Shown here: positions 21,598 through 30,983 of the stretch, one piece after another
Position numbering within the stretch: the first letter of the stretch is position 1
Layout: every line of letters begins with the position of its first letter
Assembly (NCBI GenBank): GCA_904373325.1
Contig: CAJFFP010000010.1
Coordinates: forward strand, 1 to 39,390
Origin: Candidatus Gallimonas merdigallinarum
GTDB lineage: Bacteria; Bacillota; Clostridia; Christensenellales; Borkfalkiaceae
Direction of reading: 5' to 3'
Length of the DNA: 39,390 bases
Position numbers and translations under genes: made by a program
Notes under the pieces: generated by a model
Database searches by the model: none
What the model was told of the DNA's origin: nothing
The model's input: the letters and a program-made list of their open reading frames with translations, nothing else

Positions 21598-22787
21598 GAG
21601 ACTTTCTCACTTCGCGGGCAAAGCAGCTCAAACCGAGCGGCATCCGCAAATATTTCGACATCGTGGAGACGCTGCCCGACGCGATCTCCCTCGGCGTGGG
21701 CGAGCCTGATTTCGTCACCCCGTGGGATATCCGCAGCGCGGGCATCCGCTCCATTCAGAAGGGATACACGCAGTACACGGGAAACCGCGGGCTTTCCGAG
21801 CTGCGCGCGCTCATCTCGCGCTATCTTTTTGAGCGGTTCGGCGTGGAGTACCCCGCGGAGCGCATCATCGTCACGGTCGGGGCGAGCGAGGGAATCGACC
21901 TCGCGCTCCGCACCACCTGCGAGGCGGGCGACGAGGTGCTCATGCCCGATCCCGCGTACGTCTCCTATGCGCCCATCGTCAACCTGTGCGGCGGCGTTCC
22001 CGTCTCTGTGCATTGTACGGCGGAGAACGGGTTCATCATCACGCCCGAGGCGCTGGAACGGGCAATTACGCCCAGAACCAAGGCGATCATTCTCGCCTAT
22101 CCGAACAATCCCACGGGCGGGATCATGACAAAAGAGCAGCTCGAAGCCATCGTTCCCGTCATCGAAAAATACGATCTGCTCGTCATCTCCGACGAGATCT
22201 ACGCCGAGCTGACGTACGGCGGGCGGCACTGCTCCGTCGCGTCCCTCGGCAATATGCGCGAACGCACGGTGCTTTTAAGCGGATTTTCCAAGGCGTTCGC
22301 CATGACGGGCTGGCGCGTCGGGTTCACCTGCGCGCCCGAGGCGATCGACAAGGCGATGCTCAAAGTGCATCAGTACACCATGCTGTGCGCGCCGCGCACC
22401 TCCCAGCACGCCGCGGTCGCGGCGCTCGCGGGCGGATTTCAGGACGGGTTCGCCTCCGTGGAAAAGATGTGCGCCGAGTACGATAAACGCCGCCGTTATC
22501 TCGTTTCCTCCTTCAACGGAATGGGATTGAAATGCTTCGAGCCGCGCGGGGCGTTCTACGTGTTCCCGTCCGTCGCCGCAACGGGGCTGACGGGCGAGCA
22601 GTTTGCCGACCGCCTGCTCATAGAGGAGCAGGTCGCCGTCGTGCCCGGGAACGCCTTCGGCGCGTGCGGCGAGGAGCACGTGCGCTGTTCGTATGCGACC
22701 AGCATGGCGGAACTCGAAGAGGCGGTCGCGCGCATCGGCAGGTTTGTGGAAAATTTGCGGAAAAATCCGCCGCATGCCACAAAGTAG
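21594..22787 (+). CDS. alaT: PLP-dependent aminotransferase, AlaT/PatA-like
   Basis: A 397-residue class I aminotransferase (fold type I). Key blocks are SLGVGEPDF, YTQYTGNRGLSELR, PNNPTGG (the Asn that contacts the cofactor), SDEIYAEL, and the PLP lysine Lys233 in SGFSKAFAMTGWRVG. Arg382 or a neighbour in HVRCSY should bind the substrate carboxylate. Paired translation with an Lrp regulator points to alanine synthesis or degradation. Other class I enzymes (aspartate, aromatic) share these motifs, so substrate is moderately certain. AGGAGG lies 13 nt upstream within alaR. Confidence 0.88.
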   Translation: MRDFLTSRAKQLKPSGIRKYFDIVETLPDAISLGVGEPDFVTPWDIRSAGIRSIQKGYTQYTGNRGLSELRALISRYLFERFGVEYPAERIIVTVGASEGIDLALRTTCEAGDEVLMPDPAYVSYAPIVNLCGGVPVSVHCTAENGFIITPEALERAITPRTKAIILAYPNNPTGGIMTKEQLEAIVPVIEKYDLLVISDEIYAELTYGGRHCSVASLGNMRERTVLLSGFSKAFAMTGWRVGFTCAPEAIDKAMLKVHQYTMLCAPRTSQHAAVAALAGGFQDGFASVEKMCAEYDKRRRYLVSSFNGMGLKCFEPRGAFYVFPSVAATGLTGEQFADRLLIEEQVAVVPGNAFGACGEEHVRCSYATSMAELEEAVARIGRFVENLRKNPPHATK

Positions 22788-22788
22788 G

Positions 22789-22817
22789 TTGACAGCGGCT
22801 TTCAAATAGGGTATAAT
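22789..22817 (+). promoter_or_regulatory. Promoter of greA-lysS
   Basis: TTGACA (22789-22794), 17 nt, TATAAT (22812-22817). Full consensus. Confidence 0.88.
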
Positions 22818-22836
22818 ATCGGACAGTGAGAGAATG

Positions 22837-22905
22837 CCGTGATTTCCGAGACTTTGGAAATCACGGTCATCTTTTAAAGGTTCCGAGGCAATCCCGCCTC
22901 GGGAA
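22837..22905 (+). promoter_or_regulatory. greA leader with attenuator-like hairpins
   Basis: An 11-bp perfect stem, CCGTGATTTCC/GGAAATCACGG (22837-22847 with 22856-22866), is followed by TCATCTTTT. A second stem TTCCGAGGC/GCCTCGGGAA (22881-22905) comes next. Together they fill most of the ~105-nt leader, which suggests premature termination or pausing before greA. Confidence 0.55.
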
Positions 22906-22928
22906 AATCAAGCGAGGGTTAGGAAAAA

Positions 22929-23393
22929 ATGGCAGAATTTCCCATGACGCAGCAGGGCTACGACGAAGCGGTCAAAAAGCTCGAATATCTTCGGAAGGTC
23001 AAGAGAGAGGAGATCGTTCAGCGCATCGCCGAGGCGCGCAGCCACGGCGATCTTTCCGAGAACGCCGAGTACGACGCGGCGCGCAACGAGCAGGCGTCCA
23101 ACGAGCGCGCGATCGAAGAGCTGGAATACCAGGTCAAAAACGCCGTCGTCATCGAAGAGAGCACGGATAACTCCGTCGTCCACTTCGGTTCGGAGGTCAC
23201 GGTGCACGACCTCGACTTCGACGAGGACATCGTATATACCATCATGGGCACGACGGAAGCCGATCCGATGAAGAACATCATCTCCAACGAGTCTCCCGTC
23301 GGGGCGGCGCTCATCGGGCACAAGAAGGGCGATACCGTCACCGTCAAGGCGCCCAACGGCGAATACCAGATGAAGATTTTGAAGATCAACTGA
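22929..23393 (+). CDS. greA: Transcript cleavage factor GreA
   Basis: A 154-residue factor. The N-terminal coiled coil carries the acidic tip ARSHGDLSENAEYDAAR (Asp and Glu that reach the RNA polymerase active site), and the C-terminal FKBP-like domain is about residues 80-154 (DPMKNIISNESPVGAALIG). It stimulates cleavage of backtracked RNA. Length is normal. The start has AGGAAAA upstream, preceded by GAGGG. It is cotranscribed with lysS, a common Firmicutes pairing. Confidence 0.97.
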   Translation: MAEFPMTQQGYDEAVKKLEYLRKVKREEIVQRIAEARSHGDLSENAEYDAARNEQASNERAIEELEYQVKNAVVIEESTDNSVVHFGSEVTVHDLDFDEDIVYTIMGTTEADPMKNIISNESPVGAALIGHKKGDTVTVKAPNGEYQMKILKIN

Positions 23394-24896
<1,503 letters not shown>

Positions 24897-24905
24897 CGTT
24901 CAGGG

Positions 24906-24935
24906 GGCACGGAAAGTTTTTTCCGTGCCTTCATA
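24906..24935 (+). terminator. Terminator of greA-lysS
   Basis: A 10-bp perfect stem GGCACGGAAA/TTTCCGTGCC (24906-24915 with 24920-24929) with a weak U-tract, 9 nt after lysS. Confidence 0.55.
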
Positions 24936-24974
24936 CAAATTACCGAAAATCAAACCGGCATTTACGGAGGGCGC

Positions 24975-25943
24975 ATGGACGCAAGAATCACCAAACAGCG
25001 GCTCGGCAACTTACTTTCTTACGATTGGCTGAAAATGCTCATTGCCATCGTCATCGCCGTTTTTCTGATCATACTGCTCTTTACGATGACGGCGACGCGC
25101 GTCACCAACGCGCAGACGTTCGCCGTGTACGCGTACACCGATCTGACGGCGGGGAAGGACTTCAATTCGCTTGGCAGTACGCTCAAAACGAACGAAGTGC
25201 TCTCCTATGATATTCTCGAAACCAAGACGGAGAAATTCTCCGCGGACGATCGGTACGACATATTCAGCCTCCGCCGCACGGTGGGCGAAGGCACGGTCAT
25301 GTTCATCTCCGACGTGCGCACCTACAAGACGGACGACGCGGGCAACCCCGTGTACGACGAAGAGGGCAATCAGGTCGTCTCTTCGGAGTCCGCGCTCTAT
25401 TCGCTCGCCATGGGCGGCGCGGTCAATCCCGACCGCCCCACGTCGGCGGCGGTGTACGATACGAAGTATTACCTGCAAATGTGCGAGGAGTATCTGATCT
25501 CTTTCTTCGGCGAGAATTGGAGGGAGAACGCCGAACCGGACGCCGCGGCGGTGCGCGAGAGCTTCCTCTCCCGCAACAGCGGCGACAAGCGTTACAAGAC
25601 CGCCGCGTCGCGCGAGGAGGGCGTCGCGCAGGAGCGGCAGCGGCTCATCGACCTGCGCGACGACTACCTCACCGTTCTGGGGCTGTTTGAAAACGGCACT
25701 TACACCCATACCGTGTACGAGGGGACGGACGAAGAAGGCAAAACGTACGAGTCCGCGCTCGGGATCAACGTCGGCAACCTTGCGGACATCTCCGACGTGG
25801 CGTATTATACCGATTCGGAGGGCAAGGCGGTCACCGAAAAGCTCAATCTCGTCATTCTCTATAACAATTTCCATGAGGCGAACGGAATGCTCTACGAGCC
25901 GATCACCTTCCTGCGCTGGCTGTACGAGGAGTACGGGGCGTGA
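24975..25943 (+). CDS. Membrane-anchored exported protein of unknown function
   Basis: A 322-residue protein with a short cytoplasmic N-terminus, one membrane helix (about 20-40) and a large soluble domain that should face the outside. The domain has no cysteine motif or known catalytic signature visible to me. A Gly/Asp-rich stretch (TDDAGNPVYDEEGNQV) resembles an exposed loop. GGAGGG precedes the ATG. It overlaps the decarboxylase gene by 4 nt (GTGA), so the two are translationally coupled, and it heads the operon running to holB. The link to that operon is unexplained. Confidence 0.75.
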   Translation: MDARITKQRLGNLLSYDWLKMLIAIVIAVFLIILLFTMTATRVTNAQTFAVYAYTDLTAGKDFNSLGSTLKTNEVLSYDILETKTEKFSADDRYDIFSLRRTVGEGTVMFISDVRTYKTDDAGNPVYDEEGNQVVSSESALYSLAMGGAVNPDRPTSAAVYDTKYYLQMCEEYLISFFGENWRENAEPDAAAVRESFLSRNSGDKRYKTAASREEGVAQERQRLIDLRDDYLTVLGLFENGTYTHTVYEGTDEEGKTYESALGINVGNLADISDVAYYTDSEGKAVTEKLNLVILYNNFHEANGMLYEPITFLRWLYEEYGA

Positions 25944-27175
25944 AGCGCGCCGTTCTGCGCGCCTGCCGCATCGCACGGATGCTCCGCGCGCAGAAAAAGC
26001 ATATCTCCTTTCATACGCCCGGGCATAAGCGCGCGGGCGCGGACATCACCGAACTTTCCTATTCGGATAACCTGCTCTCCCCGACGGGCGTTCTGGCGCA
26101 GACGGAGCGGGAGATCGCGGGCATTCTCGGCGCAGACGCGAGCTTTCTTCTGACGGACGGCAGCACCTGCGGGATCTTTTCCATGCTCTACGCGCTCCGC
26201 CGCGCGGGCGGGCGCAGCGTCGCCGTTCCCGCGTACGCGCACCGAAGCGTGTTCAACGCCTGCGAGGTCCTCGGACTGAACGCGGTCGCCGTGGAGCAGT
26301 CCGTCGCGCGGGGCATTCCCGCGCAGCCCTCCGCAAAGCAGATGGCGGACGCGCTGGAACGGGCGGACGCGCTGCTTGTCACTTCGCCCGACTATTACGG
26401 GTATTTCCCCGATCTCGCCGCCGCGCGGAAGCTGTGCGACGGCGCGGGAAAGCCGCTGATCGCGGACGGCGCGCACGGTTCGCACCTCAAAGGCACGCCC
26501 CGCTATGCGGGTCTGTATGCGGATATGTGGGTGGACGGCGCGCATAAGTCGCTCCCCGCGCTCACGCAGGGGGCGGTCGTCTCGGCGCGCGGGGCGTGGG
26601 CTTCCCGCCTTGCGGAGGGGGTGCGCGTCTTTCGCACCACGTCGCCGTCCTATCCCATCATGGCGAGCGTGGAATACGCCGTGCGCTTCCCGCGCAATCG
26701 GGCGATCGAATCCGCCGCGGAGGAAGCAAAGCGGGCTTTGGGCGCGCTGGATAACGAGGATTGGAGCAAGATCGTGCTCCCCTTCGGCACGGCATCGGCG
26801 CAGGCGGAGGCGTATTTCGAGGCGCACCGCATCTACTGCGAATTTGACGACGGGAACTATCTCATGTTCTATCTCTCCCCCGCGAGCAAACGGCGGGAGC
26901 TGAAAAAACTTGTGCGGCTTGCCGCGCGCCTGCCGCGCGGGGAGATCGCGTGCGCGCCGCCCGTCGCGGGCATGGCGGGGGGGAAAACCGTCGCTCTGCC
27001 GCCTGCGGAGGCGGTCGGGCGCACCTGCGCGCGCGACTGCGGGCTGTTTCCGCCCTGCCTGCCGCTCATAAAACGCGGCGAGCGCGTGACGGCGGAGAGC
27101 GCGGCGCGGCTTGCGCGCGCCGCCAACACGTTCGGACTGACGGACGGAAAGATCGAGGTGTTCGAGGAGGCGTAA
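25940..27175 (+). CDS. Orn/Lys/Arg decarboxylase-family PLP enzyme, YaaO-like
   Basis: A 411-residue fold-type-I PLP enzyme. HISFHTPGHKRAGA near residue 21, LLTDGSTCGIF, IADGAHGSHLKG and the PLP lysine Lys203 in DGAHKSLPALTQGA are family signatures. At 411 residues it is the short form, like B. subtilis YaaO, and a reduced C-terminal domain is present. It starts with GTG. The place before holB matches B. subtilis, where yaaO lies a few genes before holB. Product specificity (arginine, lysine or ornithine) cannot be read off, and some short members may not be decarboxylases. Confidence 0.82.
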   Translation: MKRAVLRACRIARMLRAQKKHISFHTPGHKRAGADITELSYSDNLLSPTGVLAQTEREIAGILGADASFLLTDGSTCGIFSMLYALRRAGGRSVAVPAYAHRSVFNACEVLGLNAVAVEQSVARGIPAQPSAKQMADALERADALLVTSPDYYGYFPDLAAARKLCDGAGKPLIADGAHGSHLKGTPRYAGLYADMWVDGAHKSLPALTQGAVVSARGAWASRLAEGVRVFRTTSPSYPIMASVEYAVRFPRNRAIESAAEEAKRALGALDNEDWSKIVLPFGTASAQAEAYFEAHRIYCEFDDGNYLMFYLSPASKRRELKKLVRLAARLPRGEIACAPPVAGMAGGKTVALPPAEAVGRTCARDCGLFPPCLPLIKRGERVTAESAARLARAANTFGLTDGKIEVFEEA

Positions 27176-28090
27176 ATGCGGGAACTGCTGCGCACGACAA
27201 CGGTATATAACGCCTTCCGGCGCGCGGAGGACGCCGCGCATTTCACGCTCGCCGTCTTTCCCGACGAACGCAATCTGCGCGCCCTGTTGAAGGAGTGCGC
27301 CAAGGCGTTTTTCGGCGCGGAGGACGGCTCGCGCGAGGCGAAACTCATCGAGGGCGAGAGCTTCTCCGACTGCATCATCCTGCCGCCAGCGGGCGGCAAG
27401 CTCTCGGCGGAGCTGGCGTCCGGGATCGCCGAGGAGGCAATTCTGCGCCCCGTGGAAGGGGATCGCAAACTCTTCGTGCTGGACGCGTTCCATACCGTCA
27501 CGCCCCTCGTGCAGAACAAACTTTTAAAACTTCTGGAAGAGCCGCCCGCGGGCGTGTTCTTTCTGGCGGGCGCGGCGTCCGCGCATACCGTGCTGCCCAC
27601 GGTGCTTTCGCGGGCGAACGTGTTCACCGAGCCGCCCTTTTCCGAAGAGGCGATCGTCGCGGCGCTCGCGCGCTGTCATGCGGGCGAGAAGGGGATTTCG
27701 GAGGCTGCCGCCGCCTGCGGCGGCGTGTACTCCGTCGCCGAAGATCTGCTTGCGGGCGGCGGGGAAGATTTCCGCCTCGCGGCGCGCTTTCTGACGGAGA
27801 GCGGCACGGAGGCACTCTGCCGCGAGATCGGCGAACAGAAACGCCCGTCCTTCTTCGCCGCGGTGCGCCTGCTGCTGCGGGACGCGCTCTTCGTGCGCGT
27901 GGGGCAGGGAAAGTTCGCTTCCGTCCGTTCGGAGGCGGTGCGCGCGATCGCCGCGCGCTATACCGAACACGCGCTCACCGCGGCGCTCGCGCTCACGGCG
28001 CAGGCGGAGCGGGAGATACAGTTCAATGCAAATTTCGCGCAGGCAGCGCTCGCGCTCGCCCTGCGGATCAGGAGAGAAAACGAGGTTTGA
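27176..28090 (+). CDS. holB: DNA polymerase III delta' subunit
   Basis: A 304-residue clamp-loader subunit. The core shows KLFVLDAFHTVTPLVQNKLLKLLEEPPAG (the DnaX/delta' LLKxLEEPP block) and TVLPTVLSRANVF (sensor 1). The N-terminus lacks a P-loop and the zinc-binding cysteine cluster is missing, so the protein should not bind ATP. That is normal for delta' but marks it as a reduced version. GAGGAGG is at the end of the preceding gene and the ATG follows its stop directly. Next to ricT, as in B. subtilis. Confidence 0.85.
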   Translation: MRELLRTTTVYNAFRRAEDAAHFTLAVFPDERNLRALLKECAKAFFGAEDGSREAKLIEGESFSDCIILPPAGGKLSAELASGIAEEAILRPVEGDRKLFVLDAFHTVTPLVQNKLLKLLEEPPAGVFFLAGAASAHTVLPTVLSRANVFTEPPFSEEAIVAALARCHAGEKGISEAAAACGGVYSVAEDLLAGGGEDFRLAARFLTESGTEALCREIGEQKRPSFFAAVRLLLRDALFVRVGQGKFASVRSEAVRAIAARYTEHALTAALALTAQAEREIQFNANFAQAALALALRIRRENEV

Positions 28091-28162
28091 AAGGGATTTT
28101 CCGCGCCATACTGACGGCGGGAAGATCCTGAACGCCCGTTTCGGGAGAGGAGGAAAGAGACA

Positions 28163-29032
28163 ATGCCGAACGTTGTCGTCGTAAAATTCAAGCGGGGCTG
28201 CAAGCCCTATTATTTCGGCGCGGGGAAATACGAGCTTACGCGCGGGCAGGGCGTCGTCGTCGAGACGGCGCGCGGGTTGGAGTACGCCACCGTCGTCGAG
28301 CCGTCCCGCGAGGTGGAGGAGAAGGACATCGTCTCCCCGCTCAAACCCGTCGTCCGTCCCGCCACCGAGAAGGACGAAGCGGCGGTCGCCGCAAACGAGG
28401 CGCGCCGCCCCGAGGCGATCCGCATCTGTAAGGAAAAGGTCGCCGCGCGCGGGCTGCCCATGAAGATCATCGACTGCGAATTCACCTTCGACGGGAGCAA
28501 AGTCGTGTTCACGTTCACCGCCGAAGGGCGCGTGGACTTCCGCGAACTCGTGCGCGATCTCGCGTCCGTGTTCCATATCCGCATCGAATTGCGGCAGGTG
28601 GGCATCCGCGACGAGGCGCGCATTCTGGGCGGGATCGCGCCCTGCGGCAGAGAGGTCTGCTGCGCGGGCTGTATGCCCGATTTCAAGAAGGTCAGCATCA
28701 AAATGGCGAAAAATCAGGGACTTTCGCTCAACCCCGGCAAGATCAGCGGTCTGTGCGGCAGACTGATGTGCTGTCTGGCGTACGAGAACGAATACTACGC
28801 CTCGGCGTGCAAGAAAATGCCCAAGATCGGCGCGTCCGTCACCACGCCCGAGGGGAAGGGAACGGTCGTCTCCGCCAATATGCTCAAAATGGAAGTGCGC
28901 GTCAAGATCGAGAAAGACGGCGCGCTCCTCTACCGCGATCTCCCGTTGCAGGACGTCGGATTCCGCCGCGGAAACGAGCAGGAGCGCGACGCGGACGAGG
29001 AAAAAAATCCCGAAAAACCCGCCGAAAAATAA
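28163..29032 (+). CDS. ricT: RicT/YaaT, PSP1-domain protein
   Basis: A 289-residue PSP1 protein. PNVVVVKFKRGCKPYYF opens the fold. The diagnostic cysteine run is CGREVCCAGC, with LCGRLMCCLAYE further on, which in B. subtilis RicT supplies cysteines for Fe-S cluster binding in the RicAFT complex that adjusts RNase Y activity and affects sporulation and competence. A charged tail ends the protein. GAGAGGAGG precedes the ATG. RicA and RicF genes are not in the window. Confidence 0.92.
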   Translation: MPNVVVVKFKRGCKPYYFGAGKYELTRGQGVVVETARGLEYATVVEPSREVEEKDIVSPLKPVVRPATEKDEAAVAANEARRPEAIRICKEKVAARGLPMKIIDCEFTFDGSKVVFTFTAEGRVDFRELVRDLASVFHIRIELRQVGIRDEARILGGIAPCGREVCCAGCMPDFKKVSIKMAKNQGLSLNPGKISGLCGRLMCCLAYENEYYASACKKMPKIGASVTTPEGKGTVVSANMLKMEVRVKIEKDGALLYRDLPLQDVGFRRGNEQERDADEEKNPEKPAEK

Positions 29033-29043
29033 CCGAAAAAGCC

Positions 29044-29072
29044 TTTACGAACGCCAAAAGTTGTGGTATAAT
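29044..29072 (+). promoter_or_regulatory. Promoter of the ferredoxin gene
   Basis: TTTACG (29044-29049), 17 nt, TATAAT (29067-29072). Confidence 0.75.
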
Positions 29073-29103
29073 ACGAATAGATTCAAATATGGAGGTCGAA
29101 GAT

Positions 29104-29274
29104 ATGGCTCACGTAATTTCTGACGAGTGCATTTCCTGCGGCGCCTGCGCCGATACCTGCCCCGTAAACGCGATCGCTCCCGGCGACACGACGTACGTCG
29201 TTGACGCCGCTACGTGCATCGATTGCGGCGCCTGCGAAGACGGCTGCCCCGTCGGCGCGATCAAGGCTGAGTAA
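29104..29274 (+). CDS. 2[4Fe-4S] ferredoxin
   Basis: A 56-residue clostridial-type ferredoxin. Two CxxCxxCxxxCP motifs are intact (Cys9, 12, 15, 19 and Cys38, 41, 44, 48) and the two halves are symmetrical. It is a small soluble electron carrier at low potential. GGAGG is 8 nt before the ATG. It has its own promoter and terminator, so it is a monocistronic insertion between ricT and yabB. Confidence 0.97.
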   Translation: MAHVISDECISCGACADTCPVNAIAPGDTTYVVDAATCIDCGACEDGCPVGAIKAE

Positions 29275-29289
29275 CCCGATCACAAAAAG

Positions 29290-29316
29290 TCCCGCGCTTT
29301 CCGCGCGGGATTTTTT
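29290..29316 (+). terminator. Terminator of the ferredoxin gene
   Basis: An 8-bp perfect stem TCCCGCGC/GCGCGGGA (29290-29297 with 29303-29310), followed by T6. Confidence 0.92.
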
Positions 29317-29374
29317 CTTCCCGCGCCCCCTGCAAAGAGGGCGGTTCGGTCAAGGAAAGAAGATAGGTTTTGCC

Positions 29375-30040
29375 ATGCAGACGGAAGAATATTTGCTCGA
29401 CGGCATGAAAATTTTACAGGACAGCGAAGAGTACCGCTTCACCTCGGATTCGGTGCTTTTAGCACGCTTTCTCAAAGCCAAGCGGGAAGAGCGCGTCGCC
29501 GATTTCTGTTCGGGGAGCGGCGTCGTGGGGCTGCACTTTTACGGCGAGAACAGCGGCGTTGAACACGTCACGCTCTTCGAGATGCAGCCCCGCCTCGCGA
29601 GAATGAGCGCAAAGAGCGTCGCTTTAAACGGCTTGCAGGAGTATTTTACGGTGGAGAACGTCCGCTTGCAGGAGATCCCCGCGCATTATACGGAGGCGTT
29701 CTCGCTCATCCTGTGCAATCCGCCCTACGAGCGGGGCGGGTTCTCCGCCGCCGCCGAAAACAAGGCGCCCTGCCGGCGGGAACTGACGCTCACGCTGGAA
29801 GAGCTGTGCGCCGCCGCGGCAAAGTGCCTCAGATTCGGCGGCAGGTTCGCGCTCGTGCACCGCGCCGACCGCGCGGCGGAAGTGCTCTACACCCTGCACG
29901 CGTACCGTCTGGAACCAAAAAAACTGCAATTTATCGCGGGGAAAGAGGGCGCAAAGCCGTACGCCGTGCTGATTGCGGCGGTCAAGGGCGGCAAGGCGGG
30001 GCTGGACGTGCTGCCCGCGCAAATCAACGGGAGGGACTGA
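29375..30040 (+). CDS. yabB: YabB/TrmN6-like tRNA adenine-N6 methyltransferase
   Basis: A 221-residue SAM-dependent methyltransferase. EYLLDGMKILQDSEEYRFTSDSVLLARF is the typical N-terminus. VADFCSGSGVVGL is the SAM loop and NPPY (115-118) is the N6-adenine catalytic motif. The family includes TrmN6, which methylates A37 of tRNA1-Val. Its gene precedes rsmI by 1 nt, and in B. subtilis yabB likewise lies close to rsmI. The ribosome site AAGGAAAG is somewhat distant. Confidence 0.9.
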   Translation: MQTEEYLLDGMKILQDSEEYRFTSDSVLLARFLKAKREERVADFCSGSGVVGLHFYGENSGVEHVTLFEMQPRLARMSAKSVALNGLQEYFTVENVRLQEIPAHYTEAFSLILCNPPYERGGFSAAAENKAPCRRELTLTLEELCAAAAKCLRFGGRFALVHRADRAAEVLYTLHAYRLEPKKLQFIAGKEGAKPYAVLIAAVKGGKAGLDVLPAQINGRD

Positions 30041-30041
30041 T

Positions 30042-30845
30042 ATGATCTGTTTTGTGGCGACGCCCATTGGCAATCTCAAAGACATCACGCTCCGCGCCTT
30101 GGAGGCGCTGCGCGCGGCGGACGTCATTTTCTGCGAAGATACCCGCCATACGCTCGGGCTGCTCAACGCGTACGAGATCAGAAAGCCTCTTCTCTCCTGC
30201 CATAAATTCAACGAGCGGGAGGCGGCGGAAAAGATGCTCGCGCTCTCGCGGGAGGGGAAGAACGTCTGCGTCGTCTCCGACGCGGGCATGCCCGTCGTCT
30301 CCGACCCCGGGCGGGAGGTCTGCGCCGTTTTAAAAGCGGCGGGAGAGGCGTACACCGTGCTCCCCGGCGCGAACGCCGCGCTCTCCGCACTCGTGCTCTC
30401 CGCATTCCCCGCCGAAAGGTTTACGTTCGTGGGATTTTTGCCCGAGAAAAAGCGGGACAGAAGGGAAGTTCTGGAACGGTATGCTCCATCGCGGGAAACG
30501 CTGCTCTTCCATTGCGCGCCGCAGGATGTGGACGCATACGTTGCGGAGATGTACGCCGTGTTCGGCGAACGCCGCGCCTGCGCCGTGCGCGAGATCACGA
30601 AACTGCACGAGGAGAGTACGGAGTTCCTGCTCTCCGAGGGGCTTGCAGGCGAGAAGCGCGGGGAGTATGTGCTCGTCGTCATGGGGGCGGAGGCGCGGGA
30701 AAATCCGCTCAACGCGCTCACCCCGCGCGAACACGTGCTTGCGTATCTGCGGGAGGGGCTGGATAAGAAGGAGGCGCTCAAACGCGCCGCCCGCGACCGC
30801 GGGGTTTCCAAGAGCGAACTGTACAAAGAGACGCTCGACCTTTAA
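30042..30845 (+). CDS. rsmI: RsmI, 16S rRNA 2'-O-ribose C1402 methyltransferase
   Basis: A 267-residue tetrapyrrole-methylase-fold enzyme. VATPIGNLKDITLRALEAL, CEDTRHT, VSDAGMPVVSDPG and PGANAALSALVLS are diagnostic. The C-terminal helical domain ends in SKSELYKETLDL. It modifies C1402 in the decoding centre together with RsmH. The start is the ATG after GGGAGGG; an upstream in-frame extension to 29973 overlaps yabB and is not needed. It is the last gene of its unit. Confidence 0.95.
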   Translation: MICFVATPIGNLKDITLRALEALRAADVIFCEDTRHTLGLLNAYEIRKPLLSCHKFNEREAAEKMLALSREGKNVCVVSDAGMPVVSDPGREVCAVLKAAGEAYTVLPGANAALSALVLSAFPAERFTFVGFLPEKKRDRREVLERYAPSRETLLFHCAPQDVDAYVAEMYAVFGERRACAVREITKLHEESTEFLLSEGLAGEKRGEYVLVVMGAEARENPLNALTPREHVLAYLREGLDKKEALKRAARDRGVSKSELYKETLDL

Positions 30846-30948
30846 ACGCGCGCGTGTTTTACGCGCCGCCGCGCGGAAACGTGCGCTTCGGCTGCGCGGA
30901 ATGTGATAATTGCGTGAAGAAAGAAAACGCATTTCCGCGTTGAAAAGC

Positions 30949-30977
30949 TTGCTTTCCAAAGTTCGGGGTGTTATAAT
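30949..30977 (+). promoter_or_regulatory. Promoter giving a leaderless mRNA for the ligase-like gene
   Basis: TTGCTT (30949-30954), 17 nt, TATAAT (30972-30977). The ATG begins 7 nt after the -10, and ATTTTC between them cannot bind the ribosome. Confidence 0.72.
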
Positions 30978-30983
30978 ATTTTC

